Below are positions 1 through 7,537 of a DNA stretch of 64,000 nt, one piece after another; positions within the stretch are counted from its first letter, which is position 1, and each line of letters begins with the position of its first letter. Below the pieces are notes generated by a model. It searched no databases. It saw only the letters and a program-made list of their open reading frames with translations, and was not told where the DNA came from. A program made the translations under genes and the position numbers. Source of the stretch: Massilia sp. H6 (GTDB lineage Bacteria; Pseudomonadota; Gammaproteobacteria; Burkholderiales; Burkholderiaceae_D); NCBI RefSeq assembly GCF_024802625.1, contig NZ_CP103371.1, positions 1,798,001 through 1,862,000 of the forward strand, read 5' to 3'.

Positions 1-208
1 GCGCGCGCCCGCGCGCGCTGGCCAGCACCTGGTCGGCCAGCGGCGCGGCCAGCACGGCGGTGGCGTCGCTGCTGCCGCCGTCGGCGACGATCACCTCCAC
101 GCCGCGTTGGCGCAGCGGCGCCAGCGCTAGCAGGCAAGCTTCGATGCCAGCCGCTTCGTTCAGGGCCGGCACGATGATCGACAGGCGGGGTGCGTGCCTG
201 GCACTCAT
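1..208 (-). CDS. Glycosyltransferase family 2, arsenosugar-cluster type (TIGR04283-like), partial
   Basis: Only the first 69 or so residues are present; the gene runs off the left edge. The protein begins MSARHAPRLSIIVPALNEA, the usual GT-A opening, and continues with a VIVADGGSSDAT segment, the nucleotide-sugar binding Asp motif of GT2 enzymes. Its ATG overlaps the stop of the upstream flavoprotein gene as ATGA, so translation is probably coupled. GT2 proteins of this short-opening type are recurrent neighbours of arsS, so a role in adding a sugar or aglycone to an arsenosugar intermediate is inferred from context. The acceptor cannot be told from the sequence, and the C-terminus is unseen. 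Confidence 0.8.
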   Translation of the reverse strand, partial: MSARHAPRLSIIVPALNEAAGIEACLLALAPLRQRGVEVIVADGGSSDATAVLAAPLADQVLASARGRA

Positions 209-2364
209 GCGTCGCCGCCGAGTCCGTGACCACGGCGCCAGCTGTGGAAGCGCCGCGCCAGGGCCAGCAGGCGTTCGGGCGCATGGGCGCGCTTCCAGGC
301 GCCCGCGGCGTATTTGTTGGCTTCCGACATGGTCGGGTAGACATGGATGGTGCCGAGGATCTTGTTCAGGCCGATGTTGTGCTTCATCGCCAGCACATAT
401 TCGGCCAGCATCTCGCCGGCGTGATCGGCCACGATGGCCACTCCCAGAATCTTGTCGCTACCCTTCTTGGTCAATACCTTGACGAAGCCGCGCTCGGCGC
501 CGTCGGTGATTGCCCGATCGAGTTCGCCGATATCGTAGCGCGTCACCTCGACCTCGACCTCCTGCTCGCGCGCTTCGTCCTCGGACAAGCCGACCCGCGC
601 CGCCTCGGGGGCAGTGAAGGTACACCACGGAATGACACGGTAATCGGCCTTGAATCGCTTGACCACGCCAAACAGGCTGTTAACGGCCGCATACCAGGCC
701 TGGTGCGCGGCAGTGTGAGTGAACTGGTAAGGACCGGCCACATCGCCGCAGGCATAGATGTTCGGAAAGCGCGTCTGCAGGAACTCGTCGGTATCGACGG
801 TTTTCTTCGCTGTCAGGGCGATACCGAGCGCTTCCAGCCCGAAGCCCTCGGTGCGGGCCACCCGGCCAACCGCGCACAGCAGGGCGTCGAAGGGCAGTTC
901 GCTCTCGCCCTGGGCGTGGCGCACCAGCAGGCGCTTGCCGTTTTCATCCTGGATGCAGCGAACTGCTTCGTGACCGGGCAGGATGCGCACGCCATCGCCC
1001 TGCATGGCCGTGGCCACCGCCTGCGCCACATCCACGTCCTCGCGGGGCAGGATGCGCTCGCCGCGTTCGACCTGCATGACCGTCGAACCGAGGCGGGCAA
1101 AGGCCTGGGCCAGTTCGGAGCCGATCGGCCCGCCGCCGAGCACGATCAGCCGCTCGGGCAGGGCAGTGAGCTCCCACAGCGAGTCCGAAGTATAGAAACC
1201 GGTCTCTTTCAGGCCGGGAATCGGCGGCACCATGGCCTGGGCGCCGCTGGCGATCACGATCGAGCGGGTGCGCAGGCGGCGGCCATCGACCTCGACTTCC
1301 CATGGCGAGACGATGGTGGCCTTGCCCTGCACCACGTCGACCCCAAGCCCGGTATAGCGTGCGACCGAATCGTTGGGCGCGATGCGCGCGACAACGCGCT
1401 GCACGCGCGCCATGACGGCGCCGAAGTCGACCTGTGGGTCGAGCGCGCCAACGCCGAAGCTGTCGGCACGCCTGGCCTGGCTGACGAAGGCGGCGCTGCG
1501 GATCAGCGCCTTGGAAGGCACGCAGCCGGTATTGAGGCAGTCGCCACCCATCTTGCCCGCTTCGACCAGCGCTACCTTGGCTTTCACCGCAGCGCCAATG
1601 TAGGACGTAACCAGTCCGGCTGCGCCGGCGCCGATGACGACCAGGTTGTAGTCGAAGGCAGCGGGTTTCTTCCAGCCGCGGTAAAGCTTGCGCGTTCTGA
1701 CCATGCCAAGCCCGAACTTGGCCACGATCGGCAGCAGCCCGAGCACGGCAAAAGAGGCGAGCACGGCGGGCGAAAGGATGCCGGCCAGGCTGTCGATACC
1801 GGCCAGCTGGGTGCCGGCGTTGACGTAGGCGATGGTGCCCGGCAGCATGCCGAGCTGGCTGACCCAGTAATAGGTCCAGGCCCGGATCGAGGTCAAGGCC
1901 ACCACCAGGTTGGTCAGGAAAAACGGAAACAGTGGCACCAGGCGCAAGGTCAGCAGGTAAAAAGCGCCATCCCTGGCGACATTCTTGTCGATGGCGTCGG
2001 CCTGGCTGCGGAAATGTTGGCGCGTCCAGTCGCGCAGAAAGTAGCGCGACACAAAAAAGGCGAGCGTGGCGCCGATGGCAGAGGCGAAAGAGACGATCAG
2101 GGTGCCGGCGCCCAGGCCAAATAGTGCGCCGCCGGCCAGGGTCATGAGCGCCGCGCCTGGCAGCGAGAGCGCGGTCACGAGCACGTATAGCCCGAAAAAG
2201 ACGCCGATGGCGCGCACCGGGTTGGCGTCGTAATAGGCCTGGAATGCCTGCTGGCGCGCTTTCAGGAACTCGAGCGTGAAATACTGGCCGAGATCGAAGG
2301 CGAAATAGGCGCCGATCGCGGCCACCAGCAAGGCAATGAAAATGAGTTGTTTGCGCCCGATCAT
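205..2364 (-). CDS. VTT (TVP38/DedA-like) membrane domain fused to mercuric-reductase-like FAD/NAD(P) disulfide oxidoreductase
   Basis: A 719-residue fusion. Residues 1-225 are hydrophobic and resemble the VTT/SNARE-associated domain (TVP38/TMEM64), with several membrane segments. From about residue 238 a class I pyridine nucleotide-disulfide oxidoreductase begins: FAD-binding GAGAAG (245-250), redox pair C276/C281 in GGDCLNTGCVPSK, NAD(P)-binding GGGPIGSELA, then the dimerisation domain. The dihydrolipoamide dehydrogenase HPTLSE motif reads YPTMSE here, as in MerA-like relatives, and no MerA C-terminal vicinal Cys pair is seen. The ATG at 2364 overlaps the arsS stop (ATGA); longer in-frame starts would lie inside arsS. 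The neighbourhood suggests a membrane-tethered redox step in organoarsenic metabolism, but the substrate is unknown. Confidence 0.85.
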   Translation of the reverse strand: MIGRKQLIFIALLVAAIGAYFAFDLGQYFTLEFLKARQQAFQAYYDANPVRAIGVFFGLYVLVTALSLPGAALMTLAGGALFGLGAGTLIVSFASAIGATLAFFVSRYFLRDWTRQHFRSQADAIDKNVARDGAFYLLTLRLVPLFPFFLTNLVVALTSIRAWTYYWVSQLGMLPGTIAYVNAGTQLAGIDSLAGILSPAVLASFAVLGLLPIVAKFGLGMVRTRKLYRGWKKPAAFDYNLVVIGAGAAGLVTSYIGAAVKAKVALVEAGKMGGDCLNTGCVPSKALIRSAAFVSQARRADSFGVGALDPQVDFGAVMARVQRVVARIAPNDSVARYTGLGVDVVQGKATIVSPWEVEVDGRRLRTRSIVIASGAQAMVPPIPGLKETGFYTSDSLWELTALPERLIVLGGGPIGSELAQAFARLGSTVMQVERGERILPREDVDVAQAVATAMQGDGVRILPGHEAVRCIQDENGKRLLVRHAQGESELPFDALLCAVGRVARTEGFGLEALGIALTAKKTVDTDEFLQTRFPNIYACGDVAGPYQFTHTAAHQAWYAAVNSLFGVVKRFKADYRVIPWCTFTAPEAARVGLSEDEAREQEVEVEVTRYDIGELDRAITDGAERGFVKVLTKKGSDKILGVAIVADHAGEMLAEYVLAMKHNIGLNKILGTIHVYPTMSEANKYAAGAWKRAHAPERLLALARRFHSWRRGHGLGGDA

Positions 2365-3323
2365 GCCAGTGCACCGCCGCAGCTGCTGCCCTGGCCGGCC
2401 GTGCAGCCATAGCAATGGTCGGCGATGGCAATCGGCAAGCCCTCGACTTCCTCGCGCAGCAGATCGCGCAAGTGCGGGCGGCCCCCGGCGCCGATGGGCG
2501 CGCGCATGCCCAGCATCTGGTTGAAGTCGCAGTCGTACAAGAAGCCTTGCCAGTCGACGCTGACCAGGCTGCGGCACATGACGCTGTCCAGATTCTGTTC
2601 CAGGTAATTGGCCTTGAGCAAGTCCATATAGCCAGTAAACTGGCCTTTCGACACCAGGGTGGAGCCGAAGCGCTGGATCGGCATATTCACGATCACGAAC
2701 AGTTCATTGAAGACGATGCCGAAATGCTCGGCAAGTTCTTGCTTGTAGGCCGCTTCGAGCTGCTGCTGGCCGGGCGGCAGCACTGCGCCCTGCGGATTGA
2801 AGACCAGGTTCAGCACCAAACCAGTGCCGGGCTTGCCATAGCCGAGCGCGTTAAGCGCCTGCAAGGCGCCAATGCTGCGCTCGAAAACGCCGTCGCCGCG
2901 CTGCTTGTCGACGTTTTCCTGTGAATAGCAGGGCAGCGAGGCGCATACCTCGACCCGGTTGGCCGCCAGGAAACCGGCCAGGTGCTCGTAGCCGGGTTCG
3001 GACAGGATGGTCAGGTTGCAGCGGTCGATCACCCGTACGCCGAGCGCGCGGGCCTGCTCCACCAGGTAGCCGAACAGCGGATTCATTTCCGGTGCGCCGC
3101 CGGTCAGGTCCAGGGTATGGAGTTTTTTCGCCGCCAGCACCGCCAGCACCGCGTCGATATTGTCGCGGTCCATCAGCTCCTTGCGGTTGGGCCCGGCGTT
3201 GACATGGCAATGCAGGCAGGACTGGTTGCACAAATAGCCCAGGTTCACCTGCAAGGTGTCGAGTGCGCGGCGCCGCAATGCCGGAAAATCAGTCTTGCGT
3301 AACAGTGGGTAGGTGGCGTGCAT
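2361..3323 (-). CDS. arsS: Arsenosugar biosynthesis radical SAM protein ArsS
   Basis: 320 residues. The [4Fe-4S]/SAM motif is CNQSCLHC (C32, C36, C39) in the radical SAM CxxxCxxC arrangement, followed by DLTGGAPEMNP, the glycine-rich SAM segment. The C-terminus carries a Cys-rich tail (HCYGCTAGQGSSCGG) typical of the ArsS family (TIGR04167); the position that is selenocysteine in some relatives is an ordinary Cys codon. ArsS is reported to transfer a 5'-deoxyadenosyl group to dimethylarsenite, the committed step to arsenosugars. The gene lies 32 bp after the phosphorylase gene and overlaps the flavoprotein gene by 4 bp. No arsM arsenite methyltransferase is visible, although it could lie beyond the left edge. 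Confidence 0.9.
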   Translation of the reverse strand: MHATYPLLRKTDFPALRRRALDTLQVNLGYLCNQSCLHCHVNAGPNRKELMDRDNIDAVLAVLAAKKLHTLDLTGGAPEMNPLFGYLVEQARALGVRVIDRCNLTILSEPGYEHLAGFLAANRVEVCASLPCYSQENVDKQRGDGVFERSIGALQALNALGYGKPGTGLVLNLVFNPQGAVLPPGQQQLEAAYKQELAEHFGIVFNELFVIVNMPIQRFGSTLVSKGQFTGYMDLLKANYLEQNLDSVMCRSLVSVDWQGFLYDCDFNQMLGMRAPIGAGGRPHLRDLLREEVEGLPIAIADHCYGCTAGQGSSCGGALA

Positions 3324-3355
3324 GATGGGTCCGATCGATGGAAACAGGGGAAGGA

Positions 3356-4201
3356 TCAGCGGCGCAGCACCGACATCCAGGTGCGCTGCTCGTCAGAGAG
3401 CGCGCTATCGGGCGTGAGCATGGCATAGGCCAGTGCGCCCCGGATATCGGCCTCCTCGGCGGGACGCTGGTCGGCCAGCATGGCCTGCAGCAGGCGCTGG
3501 ACGCGCGCCAGGCTGCTGCGATACAGGCCAAAGATCTCGGTGGCCTGCACATGCTTTGCCGGGTCGTCCATCCAGCAGTCGTAATCGGTGGCGATGCCAA
3601 TCGTGGCGTAGCAGATCTGCGCCTCGCGCGCCAGGAACACTTCGGGCACATTCGTCATGCCGACCAGGTGGCAGCCGGCCTGGCGCAGGAAATGGCTCTC
3701 GGCCCGGGTGCCGAGCCGGGGGCCTTCGACGCAGGCATAGGTCACGCCGGTATGGAGCGCCATGTCGAGGGCGGCGGCGTGGCGCGCGATCCATTGCACC
3801 AGGTTGTCGCTGACCGGGTTGGCGGTCGACACGTGCACCGCGATGCCGTCGCCAAAGAAGGTCGGCGCGCGGCGTCCGCGGGTCCAGTCGAAATACTGGC
3901 TGGGAATGGCCAATTGGCCTGGTTCGATCGGTTCGGACAGGCTGCCGACGGCGGACACGCCGACGATCTGGGTGGCGCCGAGCGCCTTGAGGGCAAAGAT
4001 GTTTGCGCGGTAATTGACTTCGTGCGGCAAGAACTGGTGCTGGGCGCCATGGCGCGACAAGAACAGCACGTCCTGGTTAGCCAGGCGCCCGTGCACGATG
4101 TCGGACGACGGTAGTCCGAACGGGGTCGCGGGCCGGCTGACGTGTGTCACTTCGAGCGCGTCGAGCGCTGCCAGTCCGGTGCCACCTATGATTGCAAGCA
4201 T
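3356..4201 (-). CDS. mtnP: S-methyl-5'-thioadenosine phosphorylase family protein (MtnP-like)
   Basis: 281 residues in the purine nucleoside phosphorylase/MTAP superfamily. The N-terminus MLAIIGGTGL holds the phosphate-binding loop. LSRHGAQH, PHEVNYRAN, EGPRLGTRAE and the MTNVPEVFLARE segment are family signatures around phosphate, ribose and base. The ATG at 4201 has a GAGGA ribosome site about 9 bases upstream and is preferred over an in-frame TTG at 4216. It is the first gene of the arsS operon. MTAP normally cleaves 5'-methylthioadenosine to adenine and methylthioribose-1-phosphate; in this context it may instead depurinate the dimethylarsinoyl-adenosine made by ArsS. That is inference, and ordinary methionine salvage remains possible. 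Confidence 0.85.
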   Translation of the reverse strand: MLAIIGGTGLAALDALEVTHVSRPATPFGLPSSDIVHGRLANQDVLFLSRHGAQHQFLPHEVNYRANIFALKALGATQIVGVSAVGSLSEPIEPGQLAIPSQYFDWTRGRRAPTFFGDGIAVHVSTANPVSDNLVQWIARHAAALDMALHTGVTYACVEGPRLGTRAESHFLRQAGCHLVGMTNVPEVFLAREAQICYATIGIATDYDCWMDDPAKHVQATEIFGLYRSSLARVQRLLQAMLADQRPAEEADIRGALAYAMLTPDSALSDEQRTWMSVLRR

Positions 4202-4397
4202 CTTTTGTTTCCTCAATAAACAGGTCGGTTGCTGCGCATGGCAGCGTCACCAGGCTTAGTCGTCTCCCATCCGCTTTTCTTACAACATTTTGCGAAAAAA
4301 GCAAAAATCGGGCGACTGCCGCCGGTGGCGCCGCCGCCATCAACATGGATGTATGCTTAATTTACACGCAATGTTGCGTTTAATCCTGGAGTCGTTG

Positions 4398-4838
4398 ATG
4401 AAGAAAATATTGTTTGCACTTCTGCTGCTGACGTCGAACGCGACGGTCCTGGGCGCCGATAACGGTGTCATCTCAACTGCCAGCCGCTTCAGTACCGGCG
4501 ACACCGTGGCGCGTCTCGAGGCGGCGCTCAAGGCAAAAGGGATGACGGTGTTCGCCAAGATCGATCATGCACAGCAGGCGCGCAAGGCCGGCTTGACGAT
4601 GCGGCCAGCCCAGCTGCTGGTGTTTGGCAATCCGGTGTCGGGCACGCCAATCATGCAGGCCGCACCGCAGGCGGGCATCGACCTGCCACTCAAGGCGCTG
4701 GTGTGGGAAGATGCGGCTGGGAAAGTCTGGGTGAGCTACAACGATCCTGCCTGGCTGCAAGAGCGCTTCGGACTGAGCGATGAGCTCGTGAAACCGCTGG
4801 CCGGGGTGCGCACCCTGATGGAATCCGCCAGTCGTTGA
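4398..4838 (+). CDS. Exported DUF302 domain protein
   Basis: 146 residues. The first 20 or so form a signal peptide (MKKILFALLLLTSNATVLGA). The rest matches the DUF302 fold, with the family landmarks DHAQQARKAGL, LLVFGNPVSGTP, LPLKALVWED and VSYNDPAWL. The start at 4398 follows a TGGAG ribosome site. DUF302 proteins have no firmly assigned function, but they recur near metal and sulfur stress genes. This one sits alone between the arsenosugar operon (divergent) and the copper genes (convergent with the CusF-like gene), and it likely acts in the periplasm. Confidence 0.88.
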   Translation: MKKILFALLLLTSNATVLGADNGVISTASRFSTGDTVARLEAALKAKGMTVFAKIDHAQQARKAGLTMRPAQLLVFGNPVSGTPIMQAAPQAGIDLPLKALVWEDAAGKVWVSYNDPAWLQERFGLSDELVKPLAGVRTLMESASR

Positions 4839-4882
4839 CAGCGGCCGGCCAGTCGCTTTTGCCAGTTGCTTATGCCAGTTAC

Positions 4883-5185
4883 TTATTTCACCGCCGTGAC
4901 GACATAGTTCGACCCGTCCTGGACCAGCGCCACGTCGACTTGCTTGCCCACGACGAGCTTGTCGAACAGGGATTTGTCCTTGACCAGGAAGGCCATCGTC
5001 ATCGACGGCCATTGCAAGCTCTTGATTGGTCCGTGGGCAAGTGTGACCTTGCCGCTGTCGCGGTCGGCAGATTTCACCACGGCAGCGGTCTTGTGCAACA
5101 CTTCGGTCTTGGCGCCTTGCGCGAGCGTGACGGTAGCTGGCGCTGCAAGGGCGGCGATGAGCATGAAGCGATAAAGAGGTTTCAT
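4883..5185 (-). CDS. cusF: CusF-like periplasmic copper-binding protein
   Basis: 100 residues: a signal peptide ending near ALA/LAQG, then a small OB-fold domain. The CusF metal site is recognisable: H51, W59, M62 and M64 in HGPIKSLQWPSMTMAF, corresponding to the His, cation-pi Trp and two Met ligands for Cu(I)/Ag(I) in E. coli CusF. It is divergent from the copR-like regulator and shares with it a 170-bp intergenic region containing an ATGAC-N6-GTCAT repeat. The likely role is to hand copper to the CusCBA pump encoded downstream on the other strand. A second copy of the domain lies at the C-terminus of the pump adaptor. Confidence 0.88.
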   Translation of the reverse strand: MKPLYRFMLIAALAAPATVTLAQGAKTEVLHKTAAVVKSADRDSGKVTLAHGPIKSLQWPSMTMAFLVKDKSLFDKLVVGKQVDVALVQDGSNYVVTAVK

Positions 5186-5286
5186 GTGTGGCTTCCTTTA
5201 TTGAAAGTATGCAAGTATTTGGCCGGCACCGGCCAGTCGATGGGGTCATTCTAGCGCTGCCCGTCTGACGCGGCGGTGACGGCTGA

Positions 5287-5302
5287 ATGACAATCTGGTC
5301 AT
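5287..5302. promoter_or_regulatory. Putative CopR/CusR operator between cusF and copR
   Basis: ATGACAATCTGGTCAT is an inverted repeat (ATGAC-N6-GTCAT) in the divergent cusF/copR promoter region. It resembles the E. coli CusR box (ATGACAA and TTGTCAT half sites) and is nearly repeated at 7432-7447 before cusC. Binding by the adjacent response regulator is inferred. Confidence 0.6.
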
Positions 5303-5354
5303 CTACAGCCGCCCGCGCCGGCGCTGGCAGGGCCGAACGATTTCCAGGGAACGA

Positions 5355-6029
5355 ATGAAAATACTGATAGTCGAAGACGAGCCGCGTGCGGCCGAGTACC
5401 TGGCGCAGGGGCTGGTCGAGCATGGTTACAGCGTCGAGACCGCCTTGAACGGCATCGATGGGCTGCATCTTGCCGTCGAGGGCGACCATCAACTCGTGCT
5501 GCTCGATGTCATGCTGCCGGGCGTGGACGGCTTTGCGCTGCTGTCGGCCTTGCGCACGGTAAAACAGACCCCGGTGCTGATGCTCTCGGCCCGCGGCGAG
5601 ACGCATGAGAAAGTCAAGGGTTTCGACCTTGGCGCCGACGATTACCTGGTCAAGCCGTTCCAGTTTCCGGAATTGCTGGCGCGCGTGCGCGCGCTGCTCA
5701 AGCGCGGACAGCCGATGTCGGCCGATCCGGTGCTGCGCGCGGCCGACCTTGAAGTCGATCCCATCCGGCACCGGGCCGTGCGTGCGGGCAATCCAGTTGA
5801 CCTGTCGGCGAAGGAACTGGCACTGCTGGTATTCCTGATGCATCGTGGCGGCGAAGTGCTGTCGCGCACGCAAATTGCGTCCCAAGTGTGGGACATCAAC
5901 TTTGATTCCGATACCAACATCATCGACGTCGCCATCAAGCGCCTGCGCGCCAAGATCGACGATCCCTATCCGGTCAAGCTGATTCATACCGTGCGCGGGG
6001 TGGGGTATGTGTTCGGGCTGCGCGCATGA
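5355..6029 (+). CDS. Heavy-metal response regulator, OmpR family (CopR/CusR-like)
   Basis: 224 residues. The receiver domain occupies about 1-115, with acidic pocket E7/D8, phosphoacceptor D51 in LLDVMLPG and conserved K100 in the LVKPF motif. The C-terminal winged helix (about 125-222) ends with GVGYVFGLRA, typical of OmpR/PhoB regulators. It overlaps the kinase gene by 4 bp (ATGA), so the pair is translationally coupled. The closest named relatives by signature are CusR, CopR and IrlR. It should bind the paired ATGAC-N6-GTCAT boxes and switch on cusF, itself and cusCBA in response to periplasmic Cu/Ag sensed by the partner kinase. Confidence 0.92.
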   Translation: MKILIVEDEPRAAEYLAQGLVEHGYSVETALNGIDGLHLAVEGDHQLVLLDVMLPGVDGFALLSALRTVKQTPVLMLSARGETHEKVKGFDLGADDYLVKPFQFPELLARVRALLKRGQPMSADPVLRAADLEVDPIRHRAVRAGNPVDLSAKELALLVFLMHRGGEVLSRTQIASQVWDINFDSDTNIIDVAIKRLRAKIDDPYPVKLIHTVRGVGYVFGLRA

Positions 6030-7435
6030 TCCTGCGCAGTCTCAGGTCGCAGCTGGCCTTGCTTGTCGGACTGCTCGGGCTGGTGCAGGCGGTGGCGATC
6101 CTGGCGTTTTCCTACTTTACTATCGCCAGCAAACTGGAACAGCAACGACGCCAGCAGCTCACCTCGACGCTGGCCGAGGCGCGCCAGGTGCTGGGCAATG
6201 CCGACAGCCTCGCGACGATCGGGCAGTCGGCCCACCGCCTCGCCGATCTGGTGGGCAGGCATGAAGGCATGCACGCCGCCGTGGCGCGGCCGGCAGACTA
6301 CGCCGCGCTGGTCGCGTTCAGTCCGGTAAGCGTGCAATCGCTGGCGCGGCTGCGCAGCGATACCTGGGGCCCGGATGCCTTTCTTGACTGGAATAGCATG
6401 CCGGGCGGGGCGCCGATGTTATCCGTGGTCACCCTCAGTTCGGTGCGCAACGGCGACGATTACGTGCTCATGCTCACGGCCGATCGCAGCAGCGACGCCG
6501 AAGTATTGTCGAATTTCCTGCGCGTCGCCTTAAGCGCGGCGCCGTTCGCGCTGGCGCTGGTGTCGTTCGGCGCCTGGCTGATCGTCAACGTCGGGCTGCG
6601 CCCGCTGAACCGCCTGCGCGAGGCAGCCGTCGTGCTTTCGGCAAAAAACATTCCAAAGCGGATTGATCCTGCCGGCATGCCGCTCGAGCTGATGCCGCTA
6701 TGCCAGGCATTCAACGGCATGCTCGATCGCCTGGAAGATGGCATCGAGCGCCTGTCGCAGTTTTCGGGCGACCTGGCGCACGAAATGCGTACCCCGCTGG
6801 CAACCTTGCTGGGGCGAACCCAATCGGTGCTATCCCAACCGCGCAGCCATGAACAACTGATCCAGCTGTTGGCAGACAATGTCGAGGAGCTCGAGCGCCT
6901 GACCCGGATCGTCGCCGACATGCTGTTCCTGGCGCAAGCGGACGCCCCCAGCGCGCAGCTGCACGCCGTCGCTGTCGACCTGACGCAGGAAGCGAAGAAA
7001 ATCGCCGACTACATCGGGCTGCTGGCGCAAGAGCGCAACATGGTATTCCGAATCCAGGGCGAGGGCACGGTATGGGCCGATCTTGGCCTGGTGGACCGCG
7101 CCATCACGAACCTGCTGTCGAACGCGGTGCGCTACGGCGCGCCCGACAGCGTCGTCGATATCGTCGTCGGCAGCGTAGCCGATTGCGTCGAACTGCGGGT
7201 GATCAACTGCGGCCAGCCGATCCCGGCCGAGCACCTGCCACGCTTGTTCGACCGCTTCTACCGGGCCGATTCGGCACGTTCGCGAGAAGCGGGCGGGACC
7301 GGCCTGGGCCTGTCGATTGTCGCGGCCATCATGTCCCTGCACGGTGGACGGGCAGCCGTCGCCAGCGGCGTGGACGGGCGTACCATATTGACGCTGAGCT
7401 TTCCCCTGGCGCACGCGCGCCCTCGGCCTGGATGA
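6026..7435 (+). CDS. Heavy-metal sensor histidine kinase (CusS-like)
   Basis: 469 residues. There is one membrane segment near the N-terminus (about 10-32), a periplasmic sensor region of about 130 residues, a second membrane segment (about 170-190), a HAMP linker, then HisKA with the phosphorylated H252 in FSGDLAHEMRTPLATLL. The HATPase domain carries an N box (NLLSNAVRYG) and GGTGLGLSIV. The order is that of CusS/CopS kinases, although the sensor is shorter and less His/Met-rich than in E. coli CusS, so metal specificity rests on context. The stop codon lies inside the putative operator at 7432-7447. Confidence 0.9.
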   Translation: MILRSLRSQLALLVGLLGLVQAVAILAFSYFTIASKLEQQRRQQLTSTLAEARQVLGNADSLATIGQSAHRLADLVGRHEGMHAAVARPADYAALVAFSPVSVQSLARLRSDTWGPDAFLDWNSMPGGAPMLSVVTLSSVRNGDDYVLMLTADRSSDAEVLSNFLRVALSAAPFALALVSFGAWLIVNVGLRPLNRLREAAVVLSAKNIPKRIDPAGMPLELMPLCQAFNGMLDRLEDGIERLSQFSGDLAHEMRTPLATLLGRTQSVLSQPRSHEQLIQLLADNVEELERLTRIVADMLFLAQADAPSAQLHAVAVDLTQEAKKIADYIGLLAQERNMVFRIQGEGTVWADLGLVDRAITNLLSNAVRYGAPDSVVDIVVGSVADCVELRVINCGQPIPAEHLPRLFDRFYRADSARSREAGGTGLGLSIVAAIMSLHGGRAAVASGVDGRTILTLSFPLAHARPRPG

Positions 7436-7447
7436 CAATTTCGTCAT
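7432..7447. promoter_or_regulatory. Putative CopR/CusR operator before cusCBA
   Basis: ATGACAATTTCGTCAT matches the 5287 box in 13 of 16 positions, and both half sites are identical. It lies 90 bp before the cusC start and overlaps the last codon of the kinase gene. It suggests a separate, metal-inducible promoter for the efflux operon. Confidence 0.6.
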
Positions 7448-7537
7448 CCGGGCGTCAGAATCGTGAAAGCCGGCCTGTTGTACGATTGCCAGCTTCCCCC
7501 ACCGGCATACCTGCCTCCAACCGAAGTTGACGCCGCC

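Noticed and set aside
1-20. GC-alternating run at the left edge
   Set aside because: It is coding sequence for an Arg/Ala-rich part of the glycosyltransferase, not a separate repeat element.
2361-3323. Selenocysteine form of ArsS
   Set aside because: All C-terminal tail positions are ordinary Cys codons and no in-frame TGA with a SECIS-like hairpin was seen.
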